From Atriophallophorus winterbourni (lineage: Eukaryota > Platyhelminthes > Trematoda > Plagiorchiida > Microphallidae), in NCBI GenBank assembly GCA_013407085.1, contig JACCGJ010000238.1, positions 1 to 64,000 of the forward strand: 64,000 nucleotides of DNA. Reading direction: 5' to 3'. Made by a program: the position numbers and the translations under genes. The notes below the pieces were generated by a model. That model was not told where the DNA came from and ran no database searches. It saw only the letters and a list, made by a program, of their open reading frames with translations. This document shows positions 1 through 10,769 of this stretch, piece after piece (the first letter of the stretch is position 1; each line of letters begins with the position of its first letter).

Positions 1-185
1 ATTTAAAACGAAATTAGACGAATTTTTATTGCATTATTCGTTTCCAGAACACTTATATACTGTTTAATCTATGTTCTTATATTGTTTATACACTTAAATT
101 TCAATTTTTATCATCCTATGGTTCTTGTTAAGCTTGTTGCTTTTTAGACCATTACAAACCTTGAATTACCTTGAATTAACATTAT
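1..185 (+). repeat. 3' end of a truncated CR1-like LINE
   Basis: The first 69 bases read in frame as the last codons of a LINE reverse transcriptase (KLDEFLLHY...LYTV then TAA), like the tail of the copy ending near 14896. A 3' UTR follows, ending in the family's shared 3' terminus (GCTTTTTAGACCATTA) and a short CCTTGAATTA-type tail. The rest of the element lies outside the window. Confidence 0.6.
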
Positions 186-1335
186 TTATATTTTAAGTAC
201 ACGTTTGAGGTCCAAGCTTTTTCACATTTCAGCATAGCTGACAATGCCGCCTCATAGAAAACTTCGCACTAAAATAAAACCCCTTTGAACAATTAATAAG
301 AAAACTGGTGTATTGTTATGCTCATAAACCCCCGCATCACAACACATTAGTTATTTTGAGCGTCCCAAGCGCTTGACCAACTAATACTCTGTTATTCTTC
401 ATTTGAACATTGTGGTTTGTCGTACGAACAATGGCATAGAATTACAACGTTGAGTATTAAAATGTATTGGAATTATTATGTCTGAATTATGTCTGAATTT
501 TTATGTATGAACTACACATATGTAGTCCAAGGCAATCTATCGTCGCTAATCACTCGCTATTCAAAACTTTTTAACGACCACTGGAAAATGTGTCCTTCAT
601 AATTCTCTCCTTGTTTATTTCAAATAAGTTTGTTTTGATTTAAAATTGAAATTTTCGCTATGAAATCTACACACATATGAAACTAATATATGTAGCGGTT
701 GAGATAATGCTTTACTTCACAACTAGCACAATGATAGCAAAACACACAATGAGAACTCCATAAGTCAGAACACAAAGATTTATTAAATAATGCATAGCCG
801 TACGACAAAAGTAATTCAAAACCTGTGCGCAATCACACAGTAAATGATGCGTTAAGTTTGTGTTCCCGGATGTAGGAATAGCACATGGTGTTGGTCAATA
901 GACGACCAAAGACCTCGCCATCGGTCAGAAATTAGAAAGAGCACACAGATGAAATACGCTAAATTTGAATGTGCTATTTATTCTTTGTCACATGGACCCT
1001 GTGGACAGCAATTTCACTGTCCTCAGTTGAGAAAGAGTGTGGTTTCGCATGAGCTCCTTATGTCTATCGTTTGTTTTTCGCAATAGGTACACTTCCAGCG
1101 GCACGACGCTGCTGATTGTGTTCCACGGTTGAGATTGGTTAGATAGTTTCACCAGGTTGAAATTACTTCTTTATTTTTCTATTTTCCGAACTTTTGCCAT
1201 GACTTATTGAATTTAGTGTTCATATTTCCACTTATATTTTACGAAACCAAGAAGTAACTATCAGTTCAGCAAACGATTGGAATTTGTTAGATACCGATCA
1301 TGTATTCATAATGCAAAGAAATTTGAGTGCAATCG
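186..1335. other. No gene seen; weak short-retroposon similarity
   Basis: AT-rich sequence without a supportable gene. Bases about 310-430 (GCATCACAACACATTAGTTA onward, ending TTGTCGTACGAACAA) resemble the stretch 50205-50320 downstream of a hammerhead-like motif, so an old copy of that short retroposon family may lie here. Confidence 0.35.
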
Positions 1336-1339
1336 GTTT

Positions 1340-1465
1340 GAGCAGTTATTGGCTTTTATACTATTGTAATTTTTGTTTTTATTCATAACGTAATCATGTG
1401 GTGTTGTAAAGTATTAACTTTTTTAACCATAAATCCTTGAATCCTCGAATCCTTAAATCCCTCCA
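1340..1465 (+). repeat. LINE 3' UTR and tail fragment
   Basis: The bases GTGGTGTTGTAAAGTATTAA followed by a run of TCCTTGAA-type repeats match the 3' terminus of the LINE ending near 45950 almost base for base. Only the 3' UTR is recognisable, so this is a severely 5'-truncated copy. Confidence 0.55.
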
Positions 1466-1484
1466 CTGTTACACACTCAGCCAA

Positions 1485-1675
1485 CCTGGATATTTTTAAA
1501 GCTAATTTGGACAAATACTTGAGAGAAAACGCTAATCTTGATACGATTTACACTACATGAGTTTCCCTGTTCTTCTTTTTATTGTATATACCTCCTAACT
1601 GCATCCTACGGTTAATGTTAAGCTAAATGCTTTTTAGACCATTACAACTTTGAATCCCTTTGAATCACTTTGGGT
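1485..1675 (+). repeat. LINE C-terminal codons plus 3' end
   Basis: One frame reads SANLDIFKANLDKYLREN and stops, which is the usual C-terminal helix of CR1-type reverse transcriptases. It is followed by a 3' UTR and the shared terminus GCTTTTTAGACCATTACAAC with CTTTGAATC repeats. It sits directly behind another truncated 3' end, so two short copies lie in the same orientation. Confidence 0.6.
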
Positions 1676-2555
1676 AGCTTTTCAGTTCGGACACAGAAGA
1701 TATGTCAGATCAATGGTGATAGTCAGGACACGGAAAATGATTAAGTAGGAGTCAGCTCACCACCACTTATTTGACCTCACCGATAAACAGCCTATATTAC
1801 GCTTACAGTCTGTCACGTCTCGTGGGAATGACCAGGTTCAGTGGTCGATTTTCTTACTAGTGTTTATCCACTTCAATGAAATACAAGTGAACACGGTCAA
1901 GGTAGGTTGGCATAGTGGCCCACATGCGAAAAATTACATAAAAAAACGGGGCTATGGTTAAGCTATTTTTGAAAGAAAACAAAAATCTATTTAACTGGTA
2001 GATATAATGTGGATAACAACTATTTACCTTCGCATCATTTTTATCATATTTCACAATACTCACTTGATACTCCACCTTGAGCGATTTTCGTATAAGTAAA
2101 GTTTTTCCCATTCTTCAATCACAACATATCCCGTGCACATTACCAGCTTTCTCTACATTTAATGCTCATTTATATTTCGGTCAAATCGCTCCCTTATTCG
2201 TATATATAACATCACTGATGAAGCTATTATGTATTCTTACGTGTTGCGCCAACTCTTACTCGATGTAGACGAAGTGTTCAGTAATTTTATTCATGCCATA
2301 CCGGGGACGATCCATACGAAAAGTTGAAATCCGCATTTATAAAACGAGTTGGTATTTTCCAGCTTGAGACTCAATTCTCGCAGATGAAGCTTAGCGATAG
2401 AAAACCTTCTCAACTTATTCGCTATATGAAACAGTTATTTGTCGGTAGATTGATGGATGAAATTATTTTTACACAGATATGATTAGAAAATCCTCCCATC
2501 TTACACACACCCAGATTTAGCTGGTTTAAATACCTACGTTCCACTAGATGAGCTA
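1676..2555. other. No gene seen
   Basis: No conserved protein, RNA gene or clear repeat could be recognised in either strand. Open frames here are short and of low complexity. Confidence 0.4.
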
Positions 2556-2559
2556 GCTA

Positions 2560-3050
2560 CAAAACTGGTGACCACGCTATAAAACAGGCCATACGAGGAG
2601 CGGATTGCAACTTTAAACCTCTTTGACTTTTCTTACGGTCGTGACAGGGATGACTTGATCCTGCTGTTCAACATTCTGCATACAGTGGATCACCCACTTG
2701 AACACCTGTTTCATCGGCAAGAATCACGTGGTAGCAGATCGCAGGCCTTTAATATAATTATTCCACACTCCAGATCAAATGGTCGAAGATTTTCCTATGC
2801 TGTCAGAGTTTGTTGTACATGGAACTCCCTGCCCCCACATATCATTTGCGCAACAAGCCTGAGCATGTTCAAGGCTGAACTTGGCATGTATATGTTGAAC
2901 AAATCCAACTTTGCACCTGAATACACATGCTGACTTTCCATATGGATAAAACATTGGCGTTGTTTTTATGCATTCTCTATAAAATCAATCTGTGGTTACT
3001 GTAAAGTATTTGCTTTTTAGACAATTAAAACTTTGAATTACTTTGAATCC
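2560..3050 (+). pseudogene. CR1-like LINE reverse transcriptase C-terminus
   Basis: A frame at 2655-2933 carries the thumb/C-terminal region of a non-LTR reverse transcriptase: DLILLFNILH, then SRSNGRRFSYAVR and WNSLPPHI, the usual R.FF..R....WN.LP block. About 60 bases upstream read in another frame as further RT. The 3' UTR ends in the family terminus (GCTTTTTAGACAATTAAAAC and CTTTGAATTA repeats) near 3050. No catalytic RT motif is left, so it is a dead 5'-truncated copy. Confidence 0.75.
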
Positions 3051-3139
3051 ACGGAAAATATGATTGATTTTATGAATACGGACCAAATCAAGGGAGCCTC
3101 TGCACCCAGCATCTAGCAATTTTATAGAACACAATTAAA

Positions 3140-4130
3140 AGAACAAGTGAGAAATTCACGTTTGTCTAAAGCTCGCAACCGATCCCGCTCTAAATCTAAC
3201 TCTAGATCTGCGAGACTTGTGCGCATATATTTGTACCACAAAAGATATCGAAAACGCCTCCAAGTGCAATTGCCCGTGCAATGTTGCTCAAAATCCGTCA
3301 TAGTTACGAGCCAGCCATTAACGACGACTGTAGCCGGCTCACCAAAGCCCGGTCACCTGTTCTACGTTGAAGACAAATCGAGTGTTCTTAGCTCCTTGGT
3401 CGATACTGGCGCTGAAATGAGCGTCTAACTCATACATTCAGTATTTCAAAACATATTTTATAGCTTTAAATCATTCTCCATTTCTTCAGCTCCTGATGAA
3501 GACATCAGATGACAGGAGTCCATGAGGTGACTTCCGCCTTCTTAACAAATGAACGGTGTCAAACAGTTTCCCGGTGCCAACTATCCACGATTTTTTCTTC
3601 GAATGTTTCCGCCACTACTATTCTCACTAAGCTGGATTGCCAAGTTTGGCACACCATCTATCATCACAACCGACCGTATCTCTCAGTTAACTTTAACAAT
3701 TCTATCATGGACCACACAGAGTTATTGAGGGTTTACCCCAAGTACTTCGTTTTGGATATTAGTTGTCGACGTGACACGGTTTCTATTGATCATCTAAAAC
3801 CGGCTTTCGCTGAGCCTAAGCCGTCAACTCCATCAATCGTCAATACCCGTCAATCACAAGCGCCATATAACCCTCATGTGCCCACTCCCATGCGTTCATC
3901 CCAATCCTCAAGTACCTCCAAGCGCCGTTCAAACTCGAACCGGTAAACATGTGCATTCGTCCAAACGTCCTGTTGATTATGTGAACTCATAAACATTTTG
4001 AGCATTTGTTATCATTTCGTCAAGCCTAACTAATGATCTGGTGGGCGTAGTATTGTAGTGATCCACTTCAATTTTGTATCTTCCTCTATTGTAAATAAAC
4101 GTTTTGAACTTGTACGGTTATAACTTTTTT
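3140..4130 (+). pseudogene. Decayed Ty3/Gypsy (CsRn1-like) element
   Basis: A retroviral-type protease start is visible at about 3345-3430 (SLVDTGAEMSV, matching the LVDTGAEVSV active-site block of CsRn1-type Gypsy elements). After a jump the integrase follows: IAKFGTPSIITTDR near 3640 in one frame, then a C-terminal block RRDTVSIDHLKPAF at about 3765-3810 in another frame, and SGKHVHSSKRPVDYV near 3950. Reverse transcriptase and RNase H are missing between protease and integrase, so there is a large internal deletion. Bases from about 4057 (TGTAGTGATCCA) may begin an LTR. Not functional. Confidence 0.7.
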
Positions 4131-5239
4131 AGCATTGAATGCTTCATTCGATTTACCGCTTGTAAATATATATATATTTTGGCGGTTAATATAATTTCAA
4201 ACATTCGGACTTTGTCTTTTCCTGTGGTGGCAAATTTTGTGTTCAATACTTCGTAAGGGAATTGTGATAAATGAATCGTCCAAGATTTTAGCGCATTCTG
4301 CATCTTGGAGACGAAGTTGTGATACAAAATTGTATTAGCGAAATTTACTTACCCTGGTTTATAAAGAGTTCATTCGATAGCACTATAGTGAATGCTCAAA
4401 AGCAATAAACGATACATTATTTTGATAGAGCCATTTCCTTCATTCTTCATTTTGTTTTCCAGCCACGGTGCTAATCAAGTTTGAAAATGATCCAGCAACT
4501 ATTATCGATAACTAAAATTTGCGAAAAATCCATCACATATTTTAGAAGCTCGATAACTTAGATAATTGAGCTCTGTTTTCATTCTTTTGCTTCCTGCTTT
4601 TCAACGCCCAGCGGTTCCAGTAATTAGTTTTTAAACATTTGCGATTTCAAATAACTTTCTTCTCTAATGATTGTTGGAAATAACGACTTCTACGTCTGAA
4701 AACATAGAACAGATCGTGGATCTGTGAGGTATAAAAGCTCGGAAAGTTTACACCAGACAGCACATTGGAAAAATGTTTGACATTGCGTCAACAAAATATA
4801 TAACACCATCTGTGTAAACTCGTTCTAAGCAAGACGGCATTTATATTGACCATCTTTTAGTCACGCTTTCCTGTGTTTGTGCTGTTCGTCATAAGATCGT
4901 CGAGAAACCTTTCAGCGGGTAGATCGAACCAAACCTATGCCGGTAAATTTTCATCCCATTACAACCATGCTTCACGCATGCAATAACATCAACCTACTTC
5001 ACCTGCGTCATATAATAGGTTTCTTTCCCGGATAATTTTCATTCCAATTTTCCATTTTAGATCAGATAAACCTCGCTGATACCCTTTTCTAAGATTGAAG
5101 CACTGACAACTTTTGGTGCGAACATCACGAAGACGGCCGTGGTGTGCGTGAGAGAACGTGATGAAAATGCAAACGAGAATCTGTTTTACAAATTCCGCAT
5201 TTTTTCCATCAGGAATTGATAATACAGCAAACGTTTTTA
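4131..5239. other. No gene seen
   Basis: AT-rich sequence with only short frames. A TATATATATA run lies near 4170. No conserved domain recognised. Confidence 0.35.
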
Positions 5240-5309
5240 AGATTTGGCGACTACTCATTAGTACAAAGGGCTTCGAAATATTCACAAAGTTTATCATGAT
5301 GGTCCAAAT

Positions 5310-5365
5310 TGGAAGCGCTGGACTCGAGTTTCGCTCTTATTAGAGCTCATCAGCGGTGCATATTC
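5310..5365 (-). ncRNA. Hammerhead ribozyme, array unit 1
   Basis: On the minus strand the core CTGATGA (5353-5347) is followed by stem II GCTC/GAGC with loop TAATAA, then GAAA (5332-5329), a palindromic stem III ACTCGAGT and the cleavage triplet GTC (5323-5321). Stem I strands GCACCG and CAGCGC pair with two mismatches, so folding is probably weaker than in unit 3, although every core base is present. Confidence 0.7.
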
Positions 5366-5369
5366 TGTC

Positions 5370-5440
5370 TCGGGCGGATTAGCACCCAGTAACTTCACCA
5401 TTATAGTCTCATACCTTACGGACTGAGCGACCGTCCTCCA
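5370..5440 (-). other. tRNA-like promoter, unit 1 (decayed)
   Basis: The minus strand reads CGGTCGCTCAGTCCGTAAGG at the A-box position and GGGTGCTAATCC at the B-box position. The B box differs from GGTTCGAATCC at several bases, so this pol III promoter is probably weak or dead. Confidence 0.5.
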
Positions 5441-5717
5441 TTGGATCGATCATGAATGTTTCTCCAGACTCGCACATTTGAGTAGCGTCATGTGCCCGAC
5501 CAGTCGAGAAGGAGACAGCAACGTCTATTGTGGTCGTCCAACCGATCTGATCTCCTCTTCAGGTCTTACCATCAGATACAGTGTAGGCTAACACCGAATA
5601 AATGTGACGGGCATTGTTGTTTTAGAGTGTTTGGTGAGTTGGTTCATTGTTTTAACGACTACTCATCAGTATCAAATCCTTCGAAATATTCACAAATTTT
5701 ATCAGGACGGTCCAAAT

Positions 5718-5772
5718 TGGAAGCATTGGATTCGAGTTTCGCTCGTATTTGAGCTCATCAGCAGTGCATATC
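5718..5772 (-). ncRNA. Hammerhead ribozyme, array unit 2
   Basis: Minus strand: CTGATGA (5761-5755), stem II GCTC/GAGC closing loop AAATAC, GAAA (5740-5737), stem III ACTC/GAAT with one mismatch, and cleavage triplet ATC (5731-5729). Stem I GCACTG pairs with CAATGC with one mismatch. The core is complete, and AUC is an allowed NUH cleavage triplet. Confidence 0.7.
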
Positions 5773-5777
5773 CTGTC

Positions 5778-5850
5778 TCGGCTCGGATTCGCACCCAGTA
5801 ACCTCACCATTATAGACTCATGCCTCACGGCATGCGCTATCGTCCACCAT
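5778..5850 (-). other. tRNA-like promoter, unit 2 (decayed)
   Basis: Minus strand GATAGCGCATGCCGTGAGGC occupies the A-box region and GGGTGCGAATCC the B-box region. Two B-box substitutions relative to unit 3 suggest decay. Confidence 0.5.
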
Positions 5851-6143
5851 TTGACCGATCGCGATTATGCCTTCATGAATGTTTCTCCAGGCTGGCACAT
5901 TTGAGTAGCGTCATATGCCCGACCAGTCAAGAAGGAGACAGCAACGTCTATTGTGGTCGTCCAACCGATCTGATCTCCTCTTCAGGTCTTACCATCAGAT
6001 ACAGTGTAGGCTAACACCGAATAAATGTGACGGGCATTGTTGTTTTAGAGTGTTTGGTGAGTTGGTTCATTATGTTATGGCGACTACTCATAAGTATCAA
6101 ATCCTTCGAAATATTCACAAAGTTTTTCACGACGGTTCACATT

Positions 6144-6198
6144 GGAACCACTAGACTCGAGTTTCGCTCTTATTTGAGCTCATCAGCAGTGCATATCC
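6144..6198 (-). ncRNA. Hammerhead ribozyme, array unit 3 (canonical core)
   Basis: A complete type I hammerhead on the minus strand. Stem I is CACTG (6191-6187) paired with TAGTG (6153-6149), extended after an internal loop by GGA/TCC. The core CTGATGA (6186-6180) is followed by stem II GCTC/GAGC with loop AAATAA, GAAA (6165-6162), and stem III from the palindrome ACTCGAGT. Cleavage is predicted after GTC, between 6154 and 6153. All invariant core positions are present and the AAATA loop resembles that of the schistosome ribozyme as I remember it. Confidence 0.85.
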
Positions 6199-6204
6199 TG
6201 TCTT

Positions 6205-6272
6205 GGGTTGGATTCGAACCCAGGAACTCCAACATTGCATTCTCATGCCTTACGGCCTGAGCGATGGTCCAC
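6205..6272 (-). promoter_or_regulatory. tRNA-like internal pol III promoter, unit 3
   Basis: The minus strand has ATCGCTCAGGCCGTAAGGCA as an A-box-like start (about 6264-6245) and a perfect B box GGTTCGAATCC at 6220-6210, spaced as in tRNA genes. No cloverleaf with a proper acceptor stem is evident, so this is a tRNA-derived SINE head rather than a tRNA gene. It would drive transcription through the ribozyme just downstream. Confidence 0.7.
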
Positions 6273-6289
6273 TATCATTTGCGTATGCT

Positions 6290-6625
6290 CAATTCGAAGA
6301 TATCCTTAAGAATATATGATTGCCCCTCGCATTTCGTTGGCACAAATCAAAGCATTGTTCGAGTTCTACCCCTGGAAATCTCAACAATCTCAGTATCATC
6401 GTGTTTTTAAATGGTCGCCACCGTCATTCTCAAAGAGGTTACTGATTTAATATATAACCTCCTTGCTGATAATACATACGATTCAGTAAAGCATGGCATT
6501 GTATTACGTACCTCGTGTACTTTTGATCATACCATATAGAATATTTTTCCCGGTGTTAAAAGCGGTGATCACACTCCGTCACCTCACTTTCGACACATGC
6601 TTTAATTCAAAGAGACAAACAAGTT
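6290..6625 (+). pseudogene. Ty3/Gypsy gag fragment, copy A
   Basis: About 330 bases align by eye with 8070-8440 through long identical blocks (for example AAGCATGGCATTGTATTACG and TATAGAATATTTTTCCCGG). In fragments of frame it reads as Gypsy gag, including a K-rich EVTD..YNLL segment. Frames are broken many times. It abuts the hammerhead array. Confidence 0.6.
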
Positions 6626-6659
6626 GAATAGGTTTCTATTGGATGAAAATTGACAGAAA

Positions 6660-7290
6660 GTGTACCAACATTCAAGGTTGGTTGCGGGTCAACTTTCTAA
6701 CACAACACGGAATACTTACGTTAAAATCATGACATTTTTATTTTAATTAATATTGCCACTAAAAAACTGAAGACTGAAAAATATTCAAAACCCTCTATCT
6801 AGATATTAGCAACGTTTAACATTCAGAAAAACAGAGAAATTATAGAGATCAAAATAGCAGCAGATAACATAGGATTCATAATACTCTCTTGAATGGAATC
6901 ATCACTTTCAGGTACGAAATGCTGAGTTCAGGAAGGATACACGTTGTTTAACCAAATCAATGTGCTCAGTGTTTTACCACAGTATTTGATAATATGAAAT
7001 ATTCTATTTCTTATGTTTATCAATGACTTGTCGTCTGCCTTGAAGTGGCCCAGCTGATGATTTTGATTTAATCGATTAACTGATGAAGATATCCTTATGC
7101 ATGATGTAGAATGTGTCATACATTGGTCATGTTAATGAGACTTACCACGAATCTTAAATATGATTCCAATTTTGTCAGAACTGGTTAACAGGATTTGGTT
7201 CTAGGTGTTGGAAAATTTCCTCGGCGACAATGCCTCACAGTTTGTTAAAAATTCCAGAGTACTGGATGTGGCAGACTTTAAATGGGAGGA
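6660..7290 (+). pseudogene. LINE reverse transcriptase fragment
   Basis: Broken frames read NIQGWLRVNFLTQH (the GI.GWL..FL block before RT motif B) near 6675 and LFLMFINDLSSALKWP near 7010, the LF.LFINDL strand that precedes the catalytic xADD. The catalytic motif is not recognisable. A heavily decayed plus-strand copy. Confidence 0.5.
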
Positions 7291-7655
7291 CTAATGTACC
7301 TCTGTGGCTAAGTGTGCTCGTCTGTATGTTTGTGTGTTTGTATTGATTTATCGTACATATTTCGTTATTCGTCTGTAATAATAGATAAATGTAAATATGT
7401 ATACAAGTTGAATAATATTTTTCCTGCCGCACATGTGTTCTGTTTCGGGCCAAGTGTATCGTGTGTAATAGCTTTGCATTTGTAAGCCCTGTTTTGTTGA
7501 GAAGTGTGTTTTGGTCGGTTGGATGCAATAATCAAGAGGCGTACGCTCTTAATGGGAAACCTTCGTTGCCTTAACCGCTGCAAATTGTTTAGCCTCGAAC
7601 ATATTTCTTTTCGAAATTTTTGTTTGTGTCATATACTGCAATTTGTGTTGATTTT
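7291..7655. other. No gene seen
   Basis: T- and TG-rich sequence with a TGTTTGTGTGTTTG stretch. No domain or RNA gene recognised. Confidence 0.35.
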
Positions 7656-8020
7656 ATTCATTCATTCAGTCCTCTCCGTGCCGGGTGGCACATGAGGCGA
7701 AGACAACTTCACGCCAGTGGTTCCGGTCTGTCGCTGCTTCCGTTGCCGTCTGCACCGTGAATCCTTGTGCATGTAGTTCGCGTTCCAACCTTCTGCGCCA
7801 AGTTTCCTTGGGCGGTCCCATTTTCGTTTACCTTGCGGATGCCGGTGCATGGCTACCTTCGTATGCAAACTGGGATCCATCCTGCAGACATGACCGAACC
7901 ACGGATCTGTTGTCATCGTTTCCGTAGCAATTTAGGTTTTACGGGATAGGGTTGCTAGCCCTAAGCCCAACCCTCCTCGTTTCTCAGACGGGCTTGGGAC
8001 CGACCTTAGCGGAGTTGTGT
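7655..8020 (-). pseudogene. RTE-type LINE C-terminal fragment
   Basis: The minus strand from about 7916 reads DPWFGHVCRMDPSL and GKRKWDRPRK, the conserved W.GHV.RM...PGKR.RGRP tail of RTE-type ORF2. A neighbouring frame continues with TWRRRLERELHAQGF and ends in FASCATRHGED, so one frameshift lies near 7830. Upstream bases (7930-8020) are a CTAAGCCCAACCC/GGGCTTGGGACC segment seen in RTE-like repeats. Truncated and frameshifted. Confidence 0.7.
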
Positions 8021-8069
8021 TGATTTTATAGTCATATAAAATGTTTATCTATTAAAGGATTATAATTCA

Positions 8070-8530
8070 TCATTTGCTTATGCTCAAATCGATGATATCT
8101 TTGAGATGATATAAAAAACTTTAGCATCTACTTCTCTGATATGATGGACCCTCGCATTTTGTTGACACAAATTGAAGCATTGTTCGAGTTCTACTCAGTG
8201 GAATCTCAAAGATCTCAGTATCATCGCGTTTTTAAATGGTTGCCACCGTCATTATCAAAGAGGTTACAGATGTAATATATAACCTCCTTTCTGATAATAC
8301 ATACGAATCACTAAAGCATGGCATTGTATTACGTACCTCGTGTACTCTTGATCATACCATATAGAATATTTTTCCCGGTGTAGAAAGCGGTGATCACGCT
8401 ACGTCATCTCACTTTCGACACATGCTTCAATTCACAGAGACAAAAAAGAAGTTCGCAAAATTATCCAAGATTTATGGCAGCAGAACAGTTAAATTTGATG
8501 TTCCATTAATTATCCGTGCAATTGAAGAAC
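8070..8530 (+). pseudogene. Ty3/Gypsy gag fragment, copy B
   Basis: Reads in pieces as CsRn1-type gag: MDPRILLTQIEALFEFY followed by SQYHRVFKWLPPSL, matching the W.AQ.EA.F......KY..V...LP pattern, then in another frame KEVTDVIYNLLSDN and GDHATSSHFRHMLQF. At least two frameshifts. It is a second copy of 6290-6625 and may belong to the same element as 9700-10340. Confidence 0.65.
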
Positions 8531-9695
8531 ATCTCACAATCTCGTACCAATTTTGGTAATAATCTACCTCACATACGTCCAACATAGCATGCGAACATGC
8601 TAGCAATACCACGAGACGAGGCTGCAGACGAGACTGCTCTTCATAGCAGCACTAACATTCGTCTTTTATACGTTACTGACGAAGCCATGAAAATGCTTTT
8701 CCCCAGCCACACTAGTGCGGATATTATCGTCGTCACATCATCTAACATGGAACTCAAGAAATGTTCTCGAATAACGTTACAGAGTGTAAACATCGTGAAA
8801 ATGTCGAAAATCACATTCGATCAAATCAGATATAAAACGTGACTCTCAAAGGATTTTCACGCTCGCAGATGTGTAAGTACTAATTCTGGCAACAATTTAC
8901 TTTCATTTTTATCTATCAGACAATATAGCCAGACGTAACCTTATGGTCAATTTAATTTTTTTAAATTTATTACGTAAATTATGTGATTCTCCATCCGAAT
9001 CATTCGAGTACTTACCCCTGACATCACTTCAGCGTTTACCGAATTACTGGCGGAATTCCTTGAAGATTTTTCAAACCATGCTCGCAATCTACAACTGTTA
9101 AACGTGAGGTCAAACAACACATTCTAACCCGTGGCTGTCCAGTGTTTAAATGACACCGTCTTTCGTCCCCGAACAATATAAAAGTAGCAAAGCATGCGTT
9201 TTAACACATGCATCAACTCTAAAACTTGTGGCCATTTAAATCGCCCCAAACAAGCCCAATTTAAAAAGTGAAGCACACTAAACCAGACGCTTTGCGTCTC
9301 TGTGGAGATTACCATGATATTAACAGAGTTACTATTTCCGATCGGTTCCTCATTCGCCTTATAGTTGACTTCGCACATTTCTTGGATGGAAAGACGGTAA
9401 TTTTTCTACTGGATCTCTTGCATGCTTATAATTAAATACACGTCCAAGAGGAAGATAAACCGGAAAAAGAAATCACCATACCTTCTGGTCTTTTCTAATT
9501 TTTAAACATGCCCTCGTTTTAGGTCTAAAGCTTCTGGAGATAAAATGACAACATTTTCTAGGCCTAACTTTTGTTGATGTATATATTGATGATTCCCTCA
9601 TTGCTAGTTAATCCCAGCAAAAGATGCAGAACATTTGCGTTTCATTCATTCAGTTAACCCGGAAAATGCCTTTTTGGTGACGCTTTACTCGGAAG
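8531..9695. other. Probable internal Gypsy sequence, unreadable
   Basis: This gap lies between gag and RT/RNase H pieces in the same orientation and is about the right position for protease and early RT, but I can read no conserved motif with confidence. Frames are short and interrupted. Confidence 0.3.
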
Positions 9696-9699
9696 TTTA

Positions 9700-10340
9700 G
9701 GACGTCATGTCGACCGAGATGGTGTTCGATTTTGGCCCAATAAATTATGATCAATTGATGACTATACATGTCCCGCCACCCTCCGATAGATCATCAATTC
9801 CTTGTTTTAGTCAATTATTTCAAAAGATGCCTCTAGATTTGTGTTAACATAACTCAACCAATGACCAATTTGTTACCTGTAAATGTGCGTCAATTTAAAA
9901 TAAATGCTGATGCTGTAGAATCGTTTCAACGATTAGTGAATGCATCTAATGATGCATCTATATTATCTTACTTCTCCGGAATCGTGTTGCTTCACTTCAC
10001 TTGCCTCGAATTCACCTTAAGCAGCAGTCGGTCTTGTCATAAGATAAAGTAATTTTGAAGCAATTGCATTCACCTTTCTTTGTTCTCAACGTGCATAGAC
10101 ATGTTACCACACATTTGGTCGTGAATTGTTAGCTATATGCAAAGCTTTTGCTACTTTTGATATTTGCTAGAATGCCGCAATTTAACTTTTCTGACTGACC
10201 ACAAACCTATGAAATAAATCTTCTCTGTGACACCAGAAAGATTTTGATAATACTAGATTATCATTGGTGAACCTAGGCATGATATACATGACCAGGTAAT
10301 CAAAATGTTTACAGCAAAATAACGGGATAAAATGAATGGG
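9700..10340 (+). pseudogene. Ty3/Gypsy RT thumb and RNase H remnant
   Basis: The frame near 9860-9970 reads QPMTNLLPVNVRQFKIN and ESFQRLVNASNDASIL, the connection between RT thumb and RNase H in CsRn1-type elements. Further on, in shifting frames, come FGRELLAICKAFATF and FLTDHKPM, the ReLLAI...F...FTDHKPL block of Gypsy RNase H. Many stops and frameshifts. Confidence 0.65.
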
Positions 10341-10765
10341 AGAACATTCAAATGCAGACGTGTTTTTCATTGAAAATTTGAAATTATATGCAACATTTTT
10401 AGGAAAATATTCCTAAATATTTATTATAATGAGACTTTATTCAGATCGAGTATTCAAACGAGAGAAACAGAAGATTGCAAGATGATGAGAAAAAATGTAC
10501 GGAGAAAATAAAGCGAAGAATTATATTGTTATGCCAATGTTATGACAATGTGTAAACCGCTTTGTTATAAACAGTAAAATTGTTCTAAATTAATCAGTGG
10601 GTATTGCGAAATAGGAAACTGAAGGACGATGTTCATTGAGGTTAGGTTTATTTGCCACCGACGTAGAGGTATAGTATTGGATAGATGGATTAACTATCCA
10701 GATTTCTAGTGGATTGGTGATGAGATCAGACCTCCGATTGCATTTGATCCGTTTTGTTGAGTGCT
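10341..10765. other. No gene seen
   Basis: AT-rich, no recognisable feature between the Gypsy remnant and the following LINE pieces. Confidence 0.3.
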
Positions 10766-10769
10766 GACA

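Larger units (their letters stand above)
5240..6275 (-). repeat. Tandem tRNA-like plus hammerhead retroposon array (Sm-alpha-like)
   Basis: Two full and one partial unit of about 415-425 bp are repeated head to tail; for example GACTACTCAT plus TTCGAAATATTCACAAA recurs at about 5247, 5658 and 6083. Read on the minus strand each unit contains a tRNA-like segment with a B box, then 20-40 bases later a type I hammerhead ribozyme, then about 300 bases of unique body. This order matches the Sm-alpha SINE-like retroposon of schistosomes, which also carries a pol III promoter and a hammerhead and also occurs in tandem. Units differ by substitutions, so they are not an assembly artefact of one unit. 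There is no protein; open frames in the array are incidental. Confidence 0.8.

Noticed and set aside
3490..3520. CTGATGA inside CTCCTG...CAGGAG near a Gypsy remnant
   Set aside because: A short inverted repeat contains the core-like string, but there is no GAAA or stem II arrangement, so it is not a hammerhead.
5492..6260. Repeated plus-strand open frames in the 5.2-6.3 kb array
   Set aside because: They repeat because the DNA repeats; the array is explained by tRNA-like and ribozyme elements on the other strand.
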